A stretch of 64,000 nt of DNA from Phlebotomus papatasi. Its lineage: Eukaryota; Arthropoda; Insecta; Diptera; Psychodidae. The stretch covers positions 55,428,627-55,492,626 of the forward strand of contig NC_077223.1 of the NCBI RefSeq assembly GCF_024763615.1, written 5' to 3'. The notes under the pieces were generated by a model that saw only the letters and a program-made list of their open reading frames with translations, was not told the DNA's origin and ran no database searches. Positions 25,690 to 37,400 of this stretch are shown piece after piece. The position numbers and the translations under genes were made by a program. Position 1 is the first letter of the stretch. Each line of letters starts with the position of its first letter.

Positions 25690-26053
25690 TTAAACGTGAA
25701 AATTGTCAATAAAATTTTTCGCCTGATTGAAAAAGAGCCGATTGAGCGAGAGCGAGAGTCTACTACTCTATACTTCTACTGTTATATGGAAAATGTCCGT
25801 GGAATTTATCAAGAAAAATACTGGAAAATTCCGAGGATTTTGTCGCTACTGGTTCTTATATCGCTACGTTTTGCTATAGGGCAAGCGTCATTGTACGTCA
25901 TTTTTCTGACTAGAGATTTGGTTAAAATTGGTTGGCTATATGGACCCGAGTGAGTCCGACAGCCTTACATAAAACAGAAGAAGAAGAAGAAGGTTAAAAT
26001 TGGTGTTTTTCGTGATTGTATTACAATAATTTGCATTTGGATTTCCTTTTATT

Positions 26054-26124
26054 ATGGATCATATTGGAGGAGACTTTGTTGGAAGTCCAATTATATCTGA
26101 TGCAATTGATCAGAAGAGGCGCAG
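26054..26124 (+). CDS. Rcd5: MCRS1 exon 1
   Basis: ATG at 26054 opens MDHIGGDFVGSPIISDAIDQ. The exon ends in phase 2 before donor GTAGGA. The 73-bp intron ends ATACAG. The joined reading SSSRSIKRKRF confirms the splice. Confidence 0.85.
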
Positions 26125-29100
26125 GTAGGAGAAAAATGTTAATTGAAACTAGTTCTAGAAGATAACCTTCAAATTTTTCCTTAAATCATCGATACAGCTC
26201 TTCTCGGTCAATTAAACGCAAGAGATTTGACGATGAAATTGTTGAATATAGCTTGGGACTTACACCAACCCAAATAAATCGCGTAGCTCGTACTCGGACG
26301 CAGTCCCAGTCTTTTATTGTGCCAACAACATCAAGTTGCACGGAAATAGTGCCATCACTTATATCCGTGGTGACTCCGGTGGCTAGTGTTGCAGCCCCTA
26401 TTTCCCAGATGGTAACATCAGTGGCGAATACTGTAACTACTACACCTCAAGTTGCATCTAGGGAATATCTACCAAGTGGATCAATGGAGAAAAAGCGTAG
26501 TCTTAAGAGCTCCAAGAAAAATCGACGTTCCCGTGGCACTCATCAGGTGTCTACGAAAGATCTGGGTCGATGGAAGCCCATTGATGATCTGGCACTCATA
26601 ATTGGCATTCAACAGACCAATGATCTCAAGATGGTTCACCGAGGTACAAAATTTTCGTGTAAGTTCACGGTGCAGGAACTTCAGGCTCGCTGGTATTCAC
26701 TTCTCTATGAAGAATCTATCTCACGTATTGCCGTAGCTGCTATGAGAAATCTCCATCCAGAATTAGTGGAAAACGTACAAAGTAAAGCTCTTTATACAAC
26801 GCAGGAAGAGGATATGTTGGCAACTATTAAGAGCGTAATTAACATATTTTTAACATTAATTTTATTTCTAAGGTAGCATATTAAACTAAAGAAAATAATC
26901 CCTAGATAAGTATTGTGATTTTAAATATGAAATTCTTTAGTTTTAATTATTTTATCATTAAGCGCTACAAGAATATCAGTTTTTCGTTTTTATCAATTTT
27001 TTTTTAGATGTGATTCATTCTAATCACATCTATTGTATTCCTCGGATTTTCTCAAAGTGCTCCGATCGAGCTGAAATTCATAGAGTATATGTTTTGAACA
27101 TCCCTGATGCCGAAAATCATAAGCCGGCAATTTCGGGTCTGGCTGCCGTCCGGCCGTCCGTAGTACGCAATATTTCTGGTTTGGATAGAGATATCTTCAT
27201 AATTCTTTTTTTAAATAAATCTACGCGAGCGTACGACGATTTCTGTGCTATTATTTTTTTTGAAAAACCGGTTCTAAACTGGTTAAAAATCACGTTTTGT
27301 AGTTTATCTCGAAATCTAAGCATGCGATTTTGAATTTATTTATGTTTATCTTGTAGTCCAGAAAATTTAGACCAATTTAAAAAAAAAAGAAATTAAGACA
27401 TTCGTCGAACGGTTCTCGAGATATTTCACTTTAAATTTTTCGGAACTTTGGACGGCACAGTTTGACCGGAGGTTTTGCTGATCACCTAAATTGAAATAAT
27501 TTAAATTTTAAATACCCAAAATAAACTATAAAATTAAAAATATGAATTCATCGTACAGTAGACTCTCGCTCAATCGGCTCTTTTTCAATCGGGCGAAGAA
27601 TTTTGTTGACAATTTTCACGTTTAATTATGAAGATAATTTGTTCAAATTCGCTGTAGTTCTTCCTATTTTATCGTGATTCTTTATAATTGACCTCTTTTT
27701 GTGGAATTTACAAAGGCTTTGACGTTCAATTCTATAGCTAAACCGGATGACATTTTACCCCATATTCCCGATTGAGAGAGAGTCTACTGTATTTAGATTT
27801 CCTACACAAACGTAGAAGTTTCAATATTAAATTGAATAGTCTTACAATTTGTGAAATGTAAAAACAGCCAGTGATAAGTCTAGATCAGCTTATAGAGGTG
27901 TGATTCCTTCGTTGCAAATTCGGATTTTGGCAAACTTGAACGATATTTATACATAAATAATGCAAATTTCGTTTAAATTGTATGTAACTTATTATCGTTA
28001 TTAATGAGGAAAATTGGATGAGAAATGCATAAAAGTGTCTGATAATCTTTAAAGTAGATTATCTCGGAAACTATGTGAGATAGAGGCCTCAAATATTACG
28101 TCCATTTAGAGCCCATTTGAGGCTTGTTATGTGCAAGATTTCACTTGAAAATGAAAAAAATTGGGTGAGAAACGCATAATAGTGTCTGAAAATCTTTAAA
28201 GTTGATTATCTCGGAAATTATGAGAGATAGAGGCCTCAAACTTTACATTCATTGAGAACCTCTGTCAGCGACCCGAGAAAATCGCTCCCCGCGAAAAAAT
28301 CCGCGCCCCGCGAAGATCCGCGAAAGACATCGCAGATCGTGAATTGTATACGCCACCTTACAAATCCTCGAATATAGACTCACTATGTAGAGAAGGAGAG
28401 TGAGAGAGTGCTAGGGGAGACCGGGGAGGTTTGGGACACCTTTTCATGTTTTGACTTTGAGACACTATTCCAAAAAACCACGATAGTGTATTACAATTCT
28501 ATGCGGTATATAGGATACTTATGGATATTGACTTTATAAAAAGTACTCGATAGAACTTGGAAAACGACTGAGTTTTCTTGGAGAAGATAAAACATTTTAC
28601 TTGACGCTTTGTCCCAAACCTCCCCGATTTGGGGCAGTATGGGACGCAAAAGGGGATATTTGGGACGCATTTTTTCTCGCATAATTTGCATTACTGGAGC
28701 ACGTTAATTAATTTTAAATACTAGATTAAAAATATTTCTGATAGAAATAAAAATGTTTCATCTTTTATTTCATACTTAGAAATTAATATCAATTTTATTT
28801 GTACAGTAGAGTCATTTATTGCCAATCAATTATTTAAAGTATTTTCTTCTTATTTTCCATCTACCTTTCTTTTCTTTTTTTTTATTCTAAATATTGCAAT
28901 CATGATCATCAAATTCATCAAGCGAGTAGATTTTCTTGCAATTTAAAGTTTTGAACTCATTGACGGATTCTTGTTTGATTTTACGACAACTGCATTGTAC
29001 CTGTTTTCTCATTATTTCTCTGAATTAGCTCTCACCTTGCCTTTTCTGGAGAATTTGTGAGAAATGTAGAGTAATATTATTAGATAAATTTTCGAAAAAA

Positions 29101-31052
29101 ATAGTTTTTATCGAGATTGGACAAAGGTCGAATATCCTCTGAGAAGGAATTATTGATTCCCAAGATATTGATGGTTTAATTGTCTCTGTATTTAGAGACA
29201 TCTGCTCCACTGGTAAAGTTTTCCCAAGAGGGAGATTTTCAGTAAAAACTGGGCATTAATTTCCATTTTGACAATAAAAAATTGCACGCCACCTACAATC
29301 TTGTCGAAAATCAACGTCCCATTCATCCCCTTTCAAGTGTCCCAAACATCCCCGCGTGTAGTTTTGGTATTTAAAATCTTAATGTAAAAAAAGAGCGTAT
29401 AATCTCTGAAACCTTTATAAAAACATATTCCCAGATTACACTGCTACTTAAAGAGATAAAAAGTTTTGATTATATATCGCTGATATAAAATACAAAGAGG
29501 AAAATTAAGACGTCAAAATATACGATTTTTAACAATTTTTAAAAAAATGTTCATAGAATTAAAACAATAAAACTGAGAATATCCATTCTTTTAGTCAAGA
29601 TACATCTTAATATTGCCTACGATTGAGTAGTGGTTAAATCCCATTTATTTAAAAAATTAATTGAAAAAATCACCTTGTCCCACACTACCCCTGTCCCAAA
29701 CCTCCCCGGTCTCCCCTATATATATGGTGAAAGCTTGTCCGACGCCGCGCTTCTCCCGCTTTTTTCCCGCCTGACGCTAATAGCAAATATTCTTAAAATT
29801 GAAATCTTTAAAGTGAAATATCTCGAGAACCGTTCGACGAATGTCTTAATTTCTTTTTTTTAAATCGGTCTAAATTTTCTGGACTACAACATAAACATAA
29901 AAAAATCAAAATCGCATCCTTAGATTTCGAGATAAACTACAAAACGTGATTTTTAACCGGTTTAGAACTGGTTTTTCAAAAAACTAATAGCACAGAAATT
30001 GTCATACGCGCACGTAGATATATTTAAAAAAAATTATAAAGATATCTCTATCCTAACCAGAAATATTGCGTACTACGGACGGCCGGACGGCAGCCGTACC
30101 CGAAATTGCCGGCTTATGATTTTCGGCATCAGGGATGTTCAAAACATATACCCTGTGAATTTCAGCTCGATCGGAGCACTTTGAGAAAATCCGAAGATTA
30201 CAATAGGTGTGATTAGAAGGAATCACACCTAAAAATAAACTACAATTTTATCTGTCTTATAGAATACTTCACCTACGCTTGAAACATTTCAAGAATTATT
30301 GGACAAGAACCCCGCTGTTTTCTACCCAGCACGTACTGCAAAATCCCTACAGAGCCATTGGAGTTTGATGAAACAATATACTCTATTGCCGGATCAAATA
30401 ATTCATCCGCCTAGTCGAGAATCCATGACGTTTTCAGATACTGAAGAACTCATTAATGACACTGAACTCGTGGATCTCAAGGATGAAACACTTGAGATCG
30501 AGCTTGCGCTAGCTGACCGACGCAATAAACGTGAAATTCGTCATCTTGAAAATGAATTATCCCGTTGGACGGTTCTTGTGGATTCTTTGGCTGGAATTGG
30601 ATTTACGCCGGAATTCGACAAAGAAACTCCAGCTGTCCTTCGTGGACGTTTGGTAAGATATCTGATGCGTTCCCGTGAAATAACAGTTGGACGATGTACA
30701 AAAGATTTCATCGTGGATGTGGACCTTAAGCTCGAAGGACCTGCACACAAAGTATCTCGTAAGCAGGCTACCATCAAGTTACGCAGTAACGGTGACTTTT
30801 TTATGACGAACGAGGGTAAACGAGCCATTTATGTGGATGGAAGTCCTTTGTTAACAGGAGCTAAAACTCGTCTCAACAATAACAGCGTCATTGAGGTAAT
30901 TCTATATTTTTTATCGTTTAGGAGGTTTTTCAAAAAATTAAATATTTCTATCATCCTAGCTCTGTGGCCTGAGGTTGATCTTTCTAATCAACTACGATCT
31001 TATTAATGCTATTCGCCAGGAGAGTGCTAAAATGAACATCCCTCTAACGTAG
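26054..31052 (+). CDS. Rcd5: Microspherule protein 1 (FHA domain, NSL/INO80 complex subunit)
   Basis: A complete gene with exons 26054-26124, 26198-26834, 30263-30895 and 30960-31052, totalling 1434 nt or 477 aa; human MCRS1 is 462 aa. The family is a nuclear and centrosomal FHA protein of the NSL histone acetyltransferase and INO80 complexes; the Drosophila orthologue is Rcd5. The N-terminal segment IKRKRFDDEIVEYSLGL and the block around DLGRWKPIDDLALIIGIQQT (exon 2) match the MCRS N-terminal domain. A coiled coil lies near 321-338 (NKREIRHLENELSRW). The FHA domain runs from about 373 (SREITVGR) through VSRKQATI near 400 to the C-terminus. The exon 2/3 intron is 3.4 kb and holds a large foldback element with two nested insertions. 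AATAAA signals stand at 31128 and 31147. The gene is convergent with Rbcn-3B. Confidence 0.95.
26198..26834 (+). CDS. Rcd5: MCRS1 exon 2 (MCRS N-terminal domain)
   Basis: 637 nt. It contains a Ser/Thr/Val-rich linker, a basic KKRSLKSSKKNRRSR patch (possible nuclear localisation) and the conserved Trp-containing WKPIDD..WYSLLYEE block. It ends at ATIKS, phase 0, before GTAATT. Confidence 0.92.
27556..27789. mobile_element. 234-bp MITE, CAGTAGACTCTCGCTCAATC, copy 1
   Basis: TA-flanked. The copy at 48483-48716 has exactly the same length and ~90% the same sequence. Confidence 0.88.
28414..29716. mobile_element. 1303-bp TA element, GGGGAGACCGGGGAGGTTTG termini
   Basis: Long inverted ends, TA on both sides. 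Shares GGGGAGACYGGGG with the element at 41725-42663. Confidence 0.82.
30263..30895 (+). CDS. Rcd5: MCRS1 exon 3 (coiled coil and FHA domain)
   Basis: It starts NTSPTLETFQELLDKNP after a CTTATAG acceptor. It carries FYPARTAKSLQSHW, the coiled coil and most of the FHA domain (SREITVGR, VSRKQATIKL, NNNSVIE). Phase 0 at both ends; donor GTAATT. Confidence 0.93.
30960..31052 (+). CDS. Rcd5: MCRS1 exon 4 (C-terminus)
   Basis: The 93-nt terminal exon reads LCGLRLIFLINYDLINAIRQ and ends NIPLT-stop (TAG 31050-31052). It completes the last FHA strand. Acceptor ATCCTAG. Confidence 0.9.
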   Translation, partial: LCGLRLIFLINYDLINAIRQESAKMNIPLT

Positions 31053-31087
31053 CAACGAAATTTAAATGGCATTTTTTAAACATAACA

Positions 31088-31101
31088 TTTATTTTTTTAT
31101 T
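31088..31101 (-). terminator. Candidate Rbcn-3B poly(A) signals inside the MCRS1 3' region
   Basis: On the minus strand AATAAA occurs at 31093-31088 and 31101-31096, about 150 nt past the Rbcn-3B stop. No earlier AATAAA was seen, so the two 3' UTRs probably overlap. Confidence 0.45.
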
Positions 31102-31127
31102 TTGCTACAATTAGCATAAACACTGAG

Positions 31128-31152
31128 AATAAAATATAATTTTCCAAATAAA
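31128..31152 (+). terminator. MCRS1 poly(A) signals
   Basis: AATAAA occurs at 31128-31133 and 31147-31152, 76-100 nt past the MCRS1 stop. Confidence 0.55.
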
Positions 31153-31245
31153 ACAATATACTTTTAGCATCCATGTTGGATTTTTTTTTTCATTAACGAC
31201 GTGAATTACTGTAGAGAATATTGAAGTGAAGATTAAATAATTAAT

Positions 31246-31418
31246 TTAGACATTGAAGCGTGTTTCTGATCCGTCTGCTAGCATTAGAGTCACAGTGCGA
31301 TTATTAATCCAGATAAGTTTAGCTAGGCGCATTGGATTCAGCCGAGATACGTCAGGAATTGGAGCTGTTGAGTAGCCTTTAATGCATCGTGTTTGACTCT
31401 GACCGAGTCCGAACATGC
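31246..31418 (-). CDS. Rbcn-3B: Rbcn-3B last exon
   Basis: 173 nt reading MFGLGQSQTRCIKGYSTAPI, then a conserved tail ending TVTLMLADGSETRFNV and TAA at 31248-31246. The acceptor is CCGTAG. No AATAAA on this strand occurs before 31101, inside the MCRS1 3' region. Confidence 0.92.
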
Positions 31419-34400
31419 CTACGGTAAAAATAAATCAAATATATTTAAGACAAATTGAGATTTCTGATTGAGTACCTTGATAACACTGCAATTGAAATTA
31501 AAGTGAATGGAATGTTGAATTAAAAAGAGTTAAAATGGCAAGGTTCATACATATAACTCAATAATTTCTTAATAATGTCTTACACTCAAGGATCATTTTA
31601 GATTTTGAGAAAAAAATGTATGAAATTTATTCATATTCTTAGATACTAATGGGTTGATTTAGTAAATATTGCTTATTGCTCATCTCATGGGCGTACCCAT
31701 TAATGGGCATATGACAGCTGCCCCCCTCCCATTAGGAGCAAAAAATAAAAGAAAAAAAAACAGATGTAGGATAAATGTCCTCATTCAAAACCATTTCCAG
31801 ACGCTTTAACTTTGACAGAAGATTCAACACATTAAGTTCATCTTTCTTCTGAAGAGACTTACATAAATTTGCTCCTCGACTCTTCTAGAATGTTAATGTT
31901 TAGAGAAAATTCTTTTGATATAATTTGAAAGCTTCTTAAATACAAGAAAAATACGCTAGTTAAATATCCTTCTATTGGAATCAAATTTATCCAAATGGAG
32001 ACAAGGAAAAGTTTCCAATTGGAGACAAACAGTGTAAGTAAAACCGCCACGAAAGGCTTCCAAAACCTTGTTGAGTTGCTCCTGAGTGAAAGATTTATTC
32101 TTATTCCTGGTCTTTTCTCCTTTCTCATCTAAAACAATAAGAAAATTTCTTATTGTTTTATATATTAATTTTTTTTATTACTAATTTTACTGATCAAATT
32201 TAATTTTTTACGGTAGGGTAAATTAAGCTAATTCAAAACCTGCTCCAAATGCAAATTTTTCGCTACTCCAAATGGAAACGTCATTGTTTTCATGATAAAT
32301 ACAGTACTTAATATTTATATATTTTCTATATCATAGTTTCATTATTTAGTTAATTTTGCTCCAAATAAAGCGAAAATCCATTCATATTCACAAATTTTAA
32401 TTTGTTGATTTATCAGAAATATTAAAAGTGTACCTTTTCACCATCGAATTTTTCATCGATTGACCATGTTTTCCAATGAAAAACACAATAAGGTGACCGT
32501 TGTTTATTCATTTTATTTAACATTTATGTCATATTTCTGGCTAATTTTAGTTAAATTAAGTGCTAATTTTTATTGTTAACGGTACGTGAAGTTTTCAAAT
32601 GAAATAATTACCTATTTCGTGAACAAAAAGGGTTTTTCTAAAGTGTCTGCAAATGCTTCAATAGGAAACTCCGTAAATATGATTGTTTAGACAGATTTTT
32701 TTTATTGTTTTAGATGGGAAAGGTGAAAAGACCAGGAATAAGAACAAACCCTGCATTCAGGAGCAACTCAGCAAGGTTTTGGAAGCTTTTCGTCGTGATT
32801 TCACTTACACTGTTTGTCTCCAATTAGAAACTTTCCCTTGTCTCCATTTCGATTAATATGTTTCCAACAGAAGCATTTTACGCTCGCGTATTTTTCTTGT
32901 ATTTAAGAAGTTTTCAAATTATATCCAAAAAAAAAAAATCACTAAACAGTAAGAATCTAGAAGAGTCAAGGAGCACATTTATGTAATTCTCTTCAGACAA
33001 AAGGGACAGATAATCCTAACCGGCTTATGTAGGTGAGATTCTTAATGTGAGCTAACTCGGAATGCATGCAAATTCGATTTAGAGCTGAAGTTGGGGTACG
33101 CCATTCAGTTATCTTGAATCAAATTCGTGAAATTATACAAATTTTGTATTTAAACCAAAATATCAAAGATTTGGATGGAGTCACAGAAAAGTGATATATG
33201 GGTGAAATGTAGACCAGAATGTTCTCTATAATTTTGCTGTAGAACTTGATCTCATCGATTAATCAGAAGCCGAGATAATCGAGGTTGTTTGTTTCTGAAC
33301 TCGTTTTTTCGGCCAGAGCGCCCCAAGTGTTCATTTGATGAACTTCAACTATATCAAAGAATTGTTGTATTTTGTGAGACTTTCCATTTAAAACCCTATT
33401 TTAAGAATTTTTGAGTTATTTAATTTAGAAAATTGTAAAATCTTTTTAAAAATAGCGCCCCTAGCGGTGGTTTTATGAACTTGTGATGTTAGAAGGGGAA
33501 GTGGCATTTCATGAGAGCTTTCCAAAAAGCCCTCACTTAAGTTTGGTATTGATGGAAAGCCCTAAGACCCAGGTATAACATACTAAAATTTGAGCCCGAT
33601 TGCTGGCATAGGGGCTGAGCTATTGAGAAAACAAAAAAAAGGGGTATTCAAAATGGCGGAAGGAGGGGGTGGGGTGGGGGGTGGGGGGTCAATGCACCAA
33701 GTTGCAATTTTCACCCGATATATAACCTTTGCCGAAAACCGCAAGTCGGTATCTCTTTTAGTTTAGGAGCTATTAAGCTCCAAAGAGCGGCCGGCCGGCC
33801 GGGAACGTAAGTTAGCCACATAGGGTAAGTGTGCCAAATTTCGGCATAGTAGCATGCAAGCGGCAAAGTCTCAAGTTAGAAATGTAACATTTTTAATACA
33901 AATTCATTTTTTTTATTTCTTTTTAAGGCGTGTTGCTTGGAACCTTGTAGACGGTTTATCGTCTTTATTTACTCTAAAATCATTCTTAATAAATTTTAAA
34001 ATGAATAAAAATGTAGACATTGCATTGGTGTCCTATTTCGGCCACCTTCATTCTCATACTTCGGGAATTCTTCTAATGTCTATTTCATATCATCTGGTTT
34101 GTCAAAGCTACATTTTTTGTTATTCTTTTGTATTGTATAATCTTTAGAGTAAGTAAAAATTAAAAATTCATGGAAATTCGAGGAACAAAATATGTGGCCG
34201 GAATTGCAAGCTGGCCAGAATTTGGCACACTTACCCTATATATTCGTGATCAGGAAGTGGCGAAACACATTTTGGCAAAGTTTGAGCACGATCGGACGAC
34301 ATGAAACTTTGTTAGGATTATAGTAGGTGAGATTATTAAGAATCTCACCTAATATGAACGCGTCTGGAAATGATTTTGAATTAGGACATTTACCCTAGCT

Positions 34401-37400
34401 TAGAAAATTGAAAACGAAAATCTTTTTTTATTAATAACGCCCCCAGAGGCGCCTTCGCGAACTTTCGCTGTAGAAGAAGATGTGGTATTTTGCGAGATCT
34501 TTTTAAAATGCTTCCATTGATGAAATTCGAATACTTTAGAACTGGAGGTAGTCATTTAATGGGGAGTCAAGAGCCTTGAGTTTTTTTTTTAATCGAAAAT
34601 TCTAAGGCCCACATACTAAAATTCAGGGGGGTGACATTAGCTCTGAAAAATGCGACCGATTTTAGTGTAAATTTTTCCCTGTTTTCGTACACATTTCACG
34701 AGATATCTCCAAAACTACATAGGTTGCCAATTTTGGGTTTACGGTTGCCTATTCTATATTAAATTGTCTTTTATTTTGTATTACTATTATTTGCTAATTT
34801 ATTCTACACTGACAGAAAACAGCTAATAAACCCAAAAGTTTTTTCGGCGCGCTAGAAACTTATGAGAAACATAGGAAATGTCATGCCCCTGCTAAAATTT
34901 GAGCCCGATCGTGGCTCATTCTGGGTATCAAAAGGGAGTTTTCTAAAAAAAATATTGAATTGTGATTTGTTTTCAAAAACCAGATCCCTAAAATTATAGC
35001 AAAATTTTTGTCAAAAAAAAGAAAAATGATGAAACATCGTAGGTATATTGATTAATTTCAATTTAAATCAAAAAGTTACATACCTGTACTTGTCTGCCAG
35101 AAGGACAATCTATTATCGCCAGAGGCATAACTTACGAGAAATTTGCCATCGGGACTAAAAGCGAGCGCTGTGACTGGATTAGTATGAGCCGGTATCATCT
35201 GACACTTATTGTGTCTCAATTCATAAATGGCCAAATGACCATTGCTGGCTCCCACAGCAATGCGTCGTGTTGCAAAGCAATGTGATACCTGATTGAATTT
35301 GCAAATAGCCGGAAAGAGGTCCTGAAGATGTTTATTCTTCATCTCATTGCCATCAAGGCAATGCAGCGTGATATCCATTACTTCAACAAGCAAATTAGCA
35401 ATATCTGTCTGCATCTTATCTATCAGCATCTCCACACACTGAAGTATTTCACGTTTAGCCCGATACAATACAGATTGTGTTAATGGGGTACTGAGTGTTT
35501 GGGCATTCTGCTGAAGAGTATTGTATCGGGCTACCTCACGTGCCATTGTAGTAATAAATGCCGCTGGACGTGCCGTAGCAATCAATCGTAGAGCATGCCG
35601 TGCTGTTCGACAAGCATCTGCTTGTGGTGTTAGTGGAAGCTTATAGTTGAGACTGGGAATAAGACGACTTGAATCACAGCACATCTCCAATAATCCCAAT
35701 AACACCTTGCTGACATCCAAATAGGGTTCCCAAACTGTAAATCCACGACCAATTAGATCAATTGCTGCACGCCTTAGAGGCGTAAATGCCGGCAATTTAG
35801 GAGTTGCTGGAGCTAATAGCAAATGTGTCAATGCCATGGATGTAAGTCGAGCCAAATTGTTATTGCCAATCCCAAAGCCCTCTACCACTGAACTCTTTCG
35901 TCTCTGGTCAGTTACACGTTTTGTTTGTTGCTGCTTTTCACCACCATCAATAGAAATGTCCTGACCAAATTCTGCTCCAATTACACCAAGTAAAATTACA
36001 GCACATGCCTGTTTGCGCTTTAACTCAGCCAAAGATGATGGTTTCTTTCTAATCACTTCTTCTTCCTCCTCCTCAAATTCCTCCTCTACCTGTTCCTGAT
36101 TCACATTTGGTGCCATTCCACCCAATTGTGATGGGTTTACTTGACTAGGAGTCATAGGTTGTTGAACAATTGGTTCCTGTTGTGTGTAGAGAGGAAGAAA
36201 TTGCGCCCAATTTTCCACAAGTTGTTTTCGACCTTCAAAAAAAAAACAATAGCCAGAATTATCAAGGGCGTACCCAGGATTTCGGTTAGGGGGCTAAATC
36301 TAAAATTTCTCGGCGGGTGGAGAGGGGGCTACGCAATTTTTATTTTGAAAACAAAAACGTAAAAAATAAAATGGGATAACAAAGCTGATTCTACTTTTCT
36401 CCATAGATTAGCCTATGCCCAATTTGTAAGCAGGGGCGCAACAACGGAGAGGGGCAGGGGTACATTGCCCTCCCCCCCTAACCTGCCTTTGCCCCCCCCC
36501 CCACTGAGAAGGCCAATCTCTGTTTCAAAATTTGCTAAAATTGTCCATTGTTCTTCTTTAAAATCAAAACTCGGTAAAGTATTGCCATATTTTTGTGACA
36601 AAATAAGAAAAACATACTACTCCCTCCGTTCCGAAATAAGTCGTACGTTTGGGAAAAATTTTTGTTCCGAAATAAGTCATACGTTTGGGAAAAAATAGGA
36701 TTTAGGGAAAGTTTGTTGGTAAATGTTTTGTGTATCAACAATTATCTCTTGTAAAGAACTATTGCTAATGTCCAGTACTAAAATTGGGGTCCAGTCTTGA
36801 TGGTAAGTTGAGGAACGAATGTCTTAAAAATGTCTTATTTTTGGCGTTTTATTTTCAATCTAAAATAGGTGCAGAATGGTGAGAGATACAGACTTGGGAC
36901 CTTCGAGGGACCCCCCATAAGTTGATCCTGGGACCATTAATATGTCCTTTATTTTGACCACACCCCTCCCCTTCCCCTCTAAAATCATGTTTTTTGGGAT
37001 TGCTCGAAAACACGTCGTGCGATTTTTTTCTTCAATTCTGGATATGTTTTAGAGAAACATATAAATGATCCCAGGGTCAACTTATGGGGGGTCCGCTGAA
37101 GGTCCCAAGTCCCTATCTCTCACCATTTTGCTTCCAGATATTCGAACACATAAAAAAGGATGTTCTTTTTATTGCTCATTCTGCAAAATTTGAGCAATAA
37201 AAAATGTCATATCGGTAATAACTGTTGAGTTCTACTTGTGCATACTAAAAATTAAGAACAAATTCTAGCCTGTAATGTTAATCACAGTCCATCTTGTAGT
37301 AATTAACTATCTACCGGAGCTCTTTGAAGAAAAAGCGAAAAATCGACAATTTCATTATATCGAATCCTCAACATACCATCGTGATAGGATCCCCATATTA

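Larger units (their letters stand above)
27006..30230. mobile_element. Large foldback element with palindromic ends, host of two nested elements
   Basis: The ~430-bp arms (27006-27440 and 29800-30230) are inverted copies. Each terminus is itself a palindrome (AGGTGTGATT...AATCACACCT). The arms contain GGCCGTCCGG and GCTCCGATCGAGCTGAAATT. The interior holds a MITE (27556-27789), a TA element (28414-29716) and a ~110-bp two-copy direct repeat (about 28020-28125 and 28145-28255). Confidence 0.75.
26835..30262. other. MCRS1 intron 2
   Basis: Dominated by the foldback element 27006-30230, so the original intron may have been only a few hundred bp. No exon seen. Confidence 0.7.
31768..34395. mobile_element. 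Three-level nest of elements in the last Rbcn-3B intron
   Basis: 31768-32135 is an inverted fragment of the GGGTAAAGTAAGC family. 32216-34395 is a full copy of that family, interrupted by a foldback element (33003-34350). That in turn is interrupted by GGGTAAGTGTG copy 3 (33823-34236). Confidence 0.78.

Noticed and set aside
27010..27333. 107-codon frame in the MCRS1 intron
   Set aside because: Falls in the arm of the foldback element; the opposite arm does not preserve it.
31859..32128. 89-codon minus frame with hydrophobic residues
   Set aside because: It is an inverted fragment of the GGGTAAAGTAAGC element; the other copies carry stops and indels.
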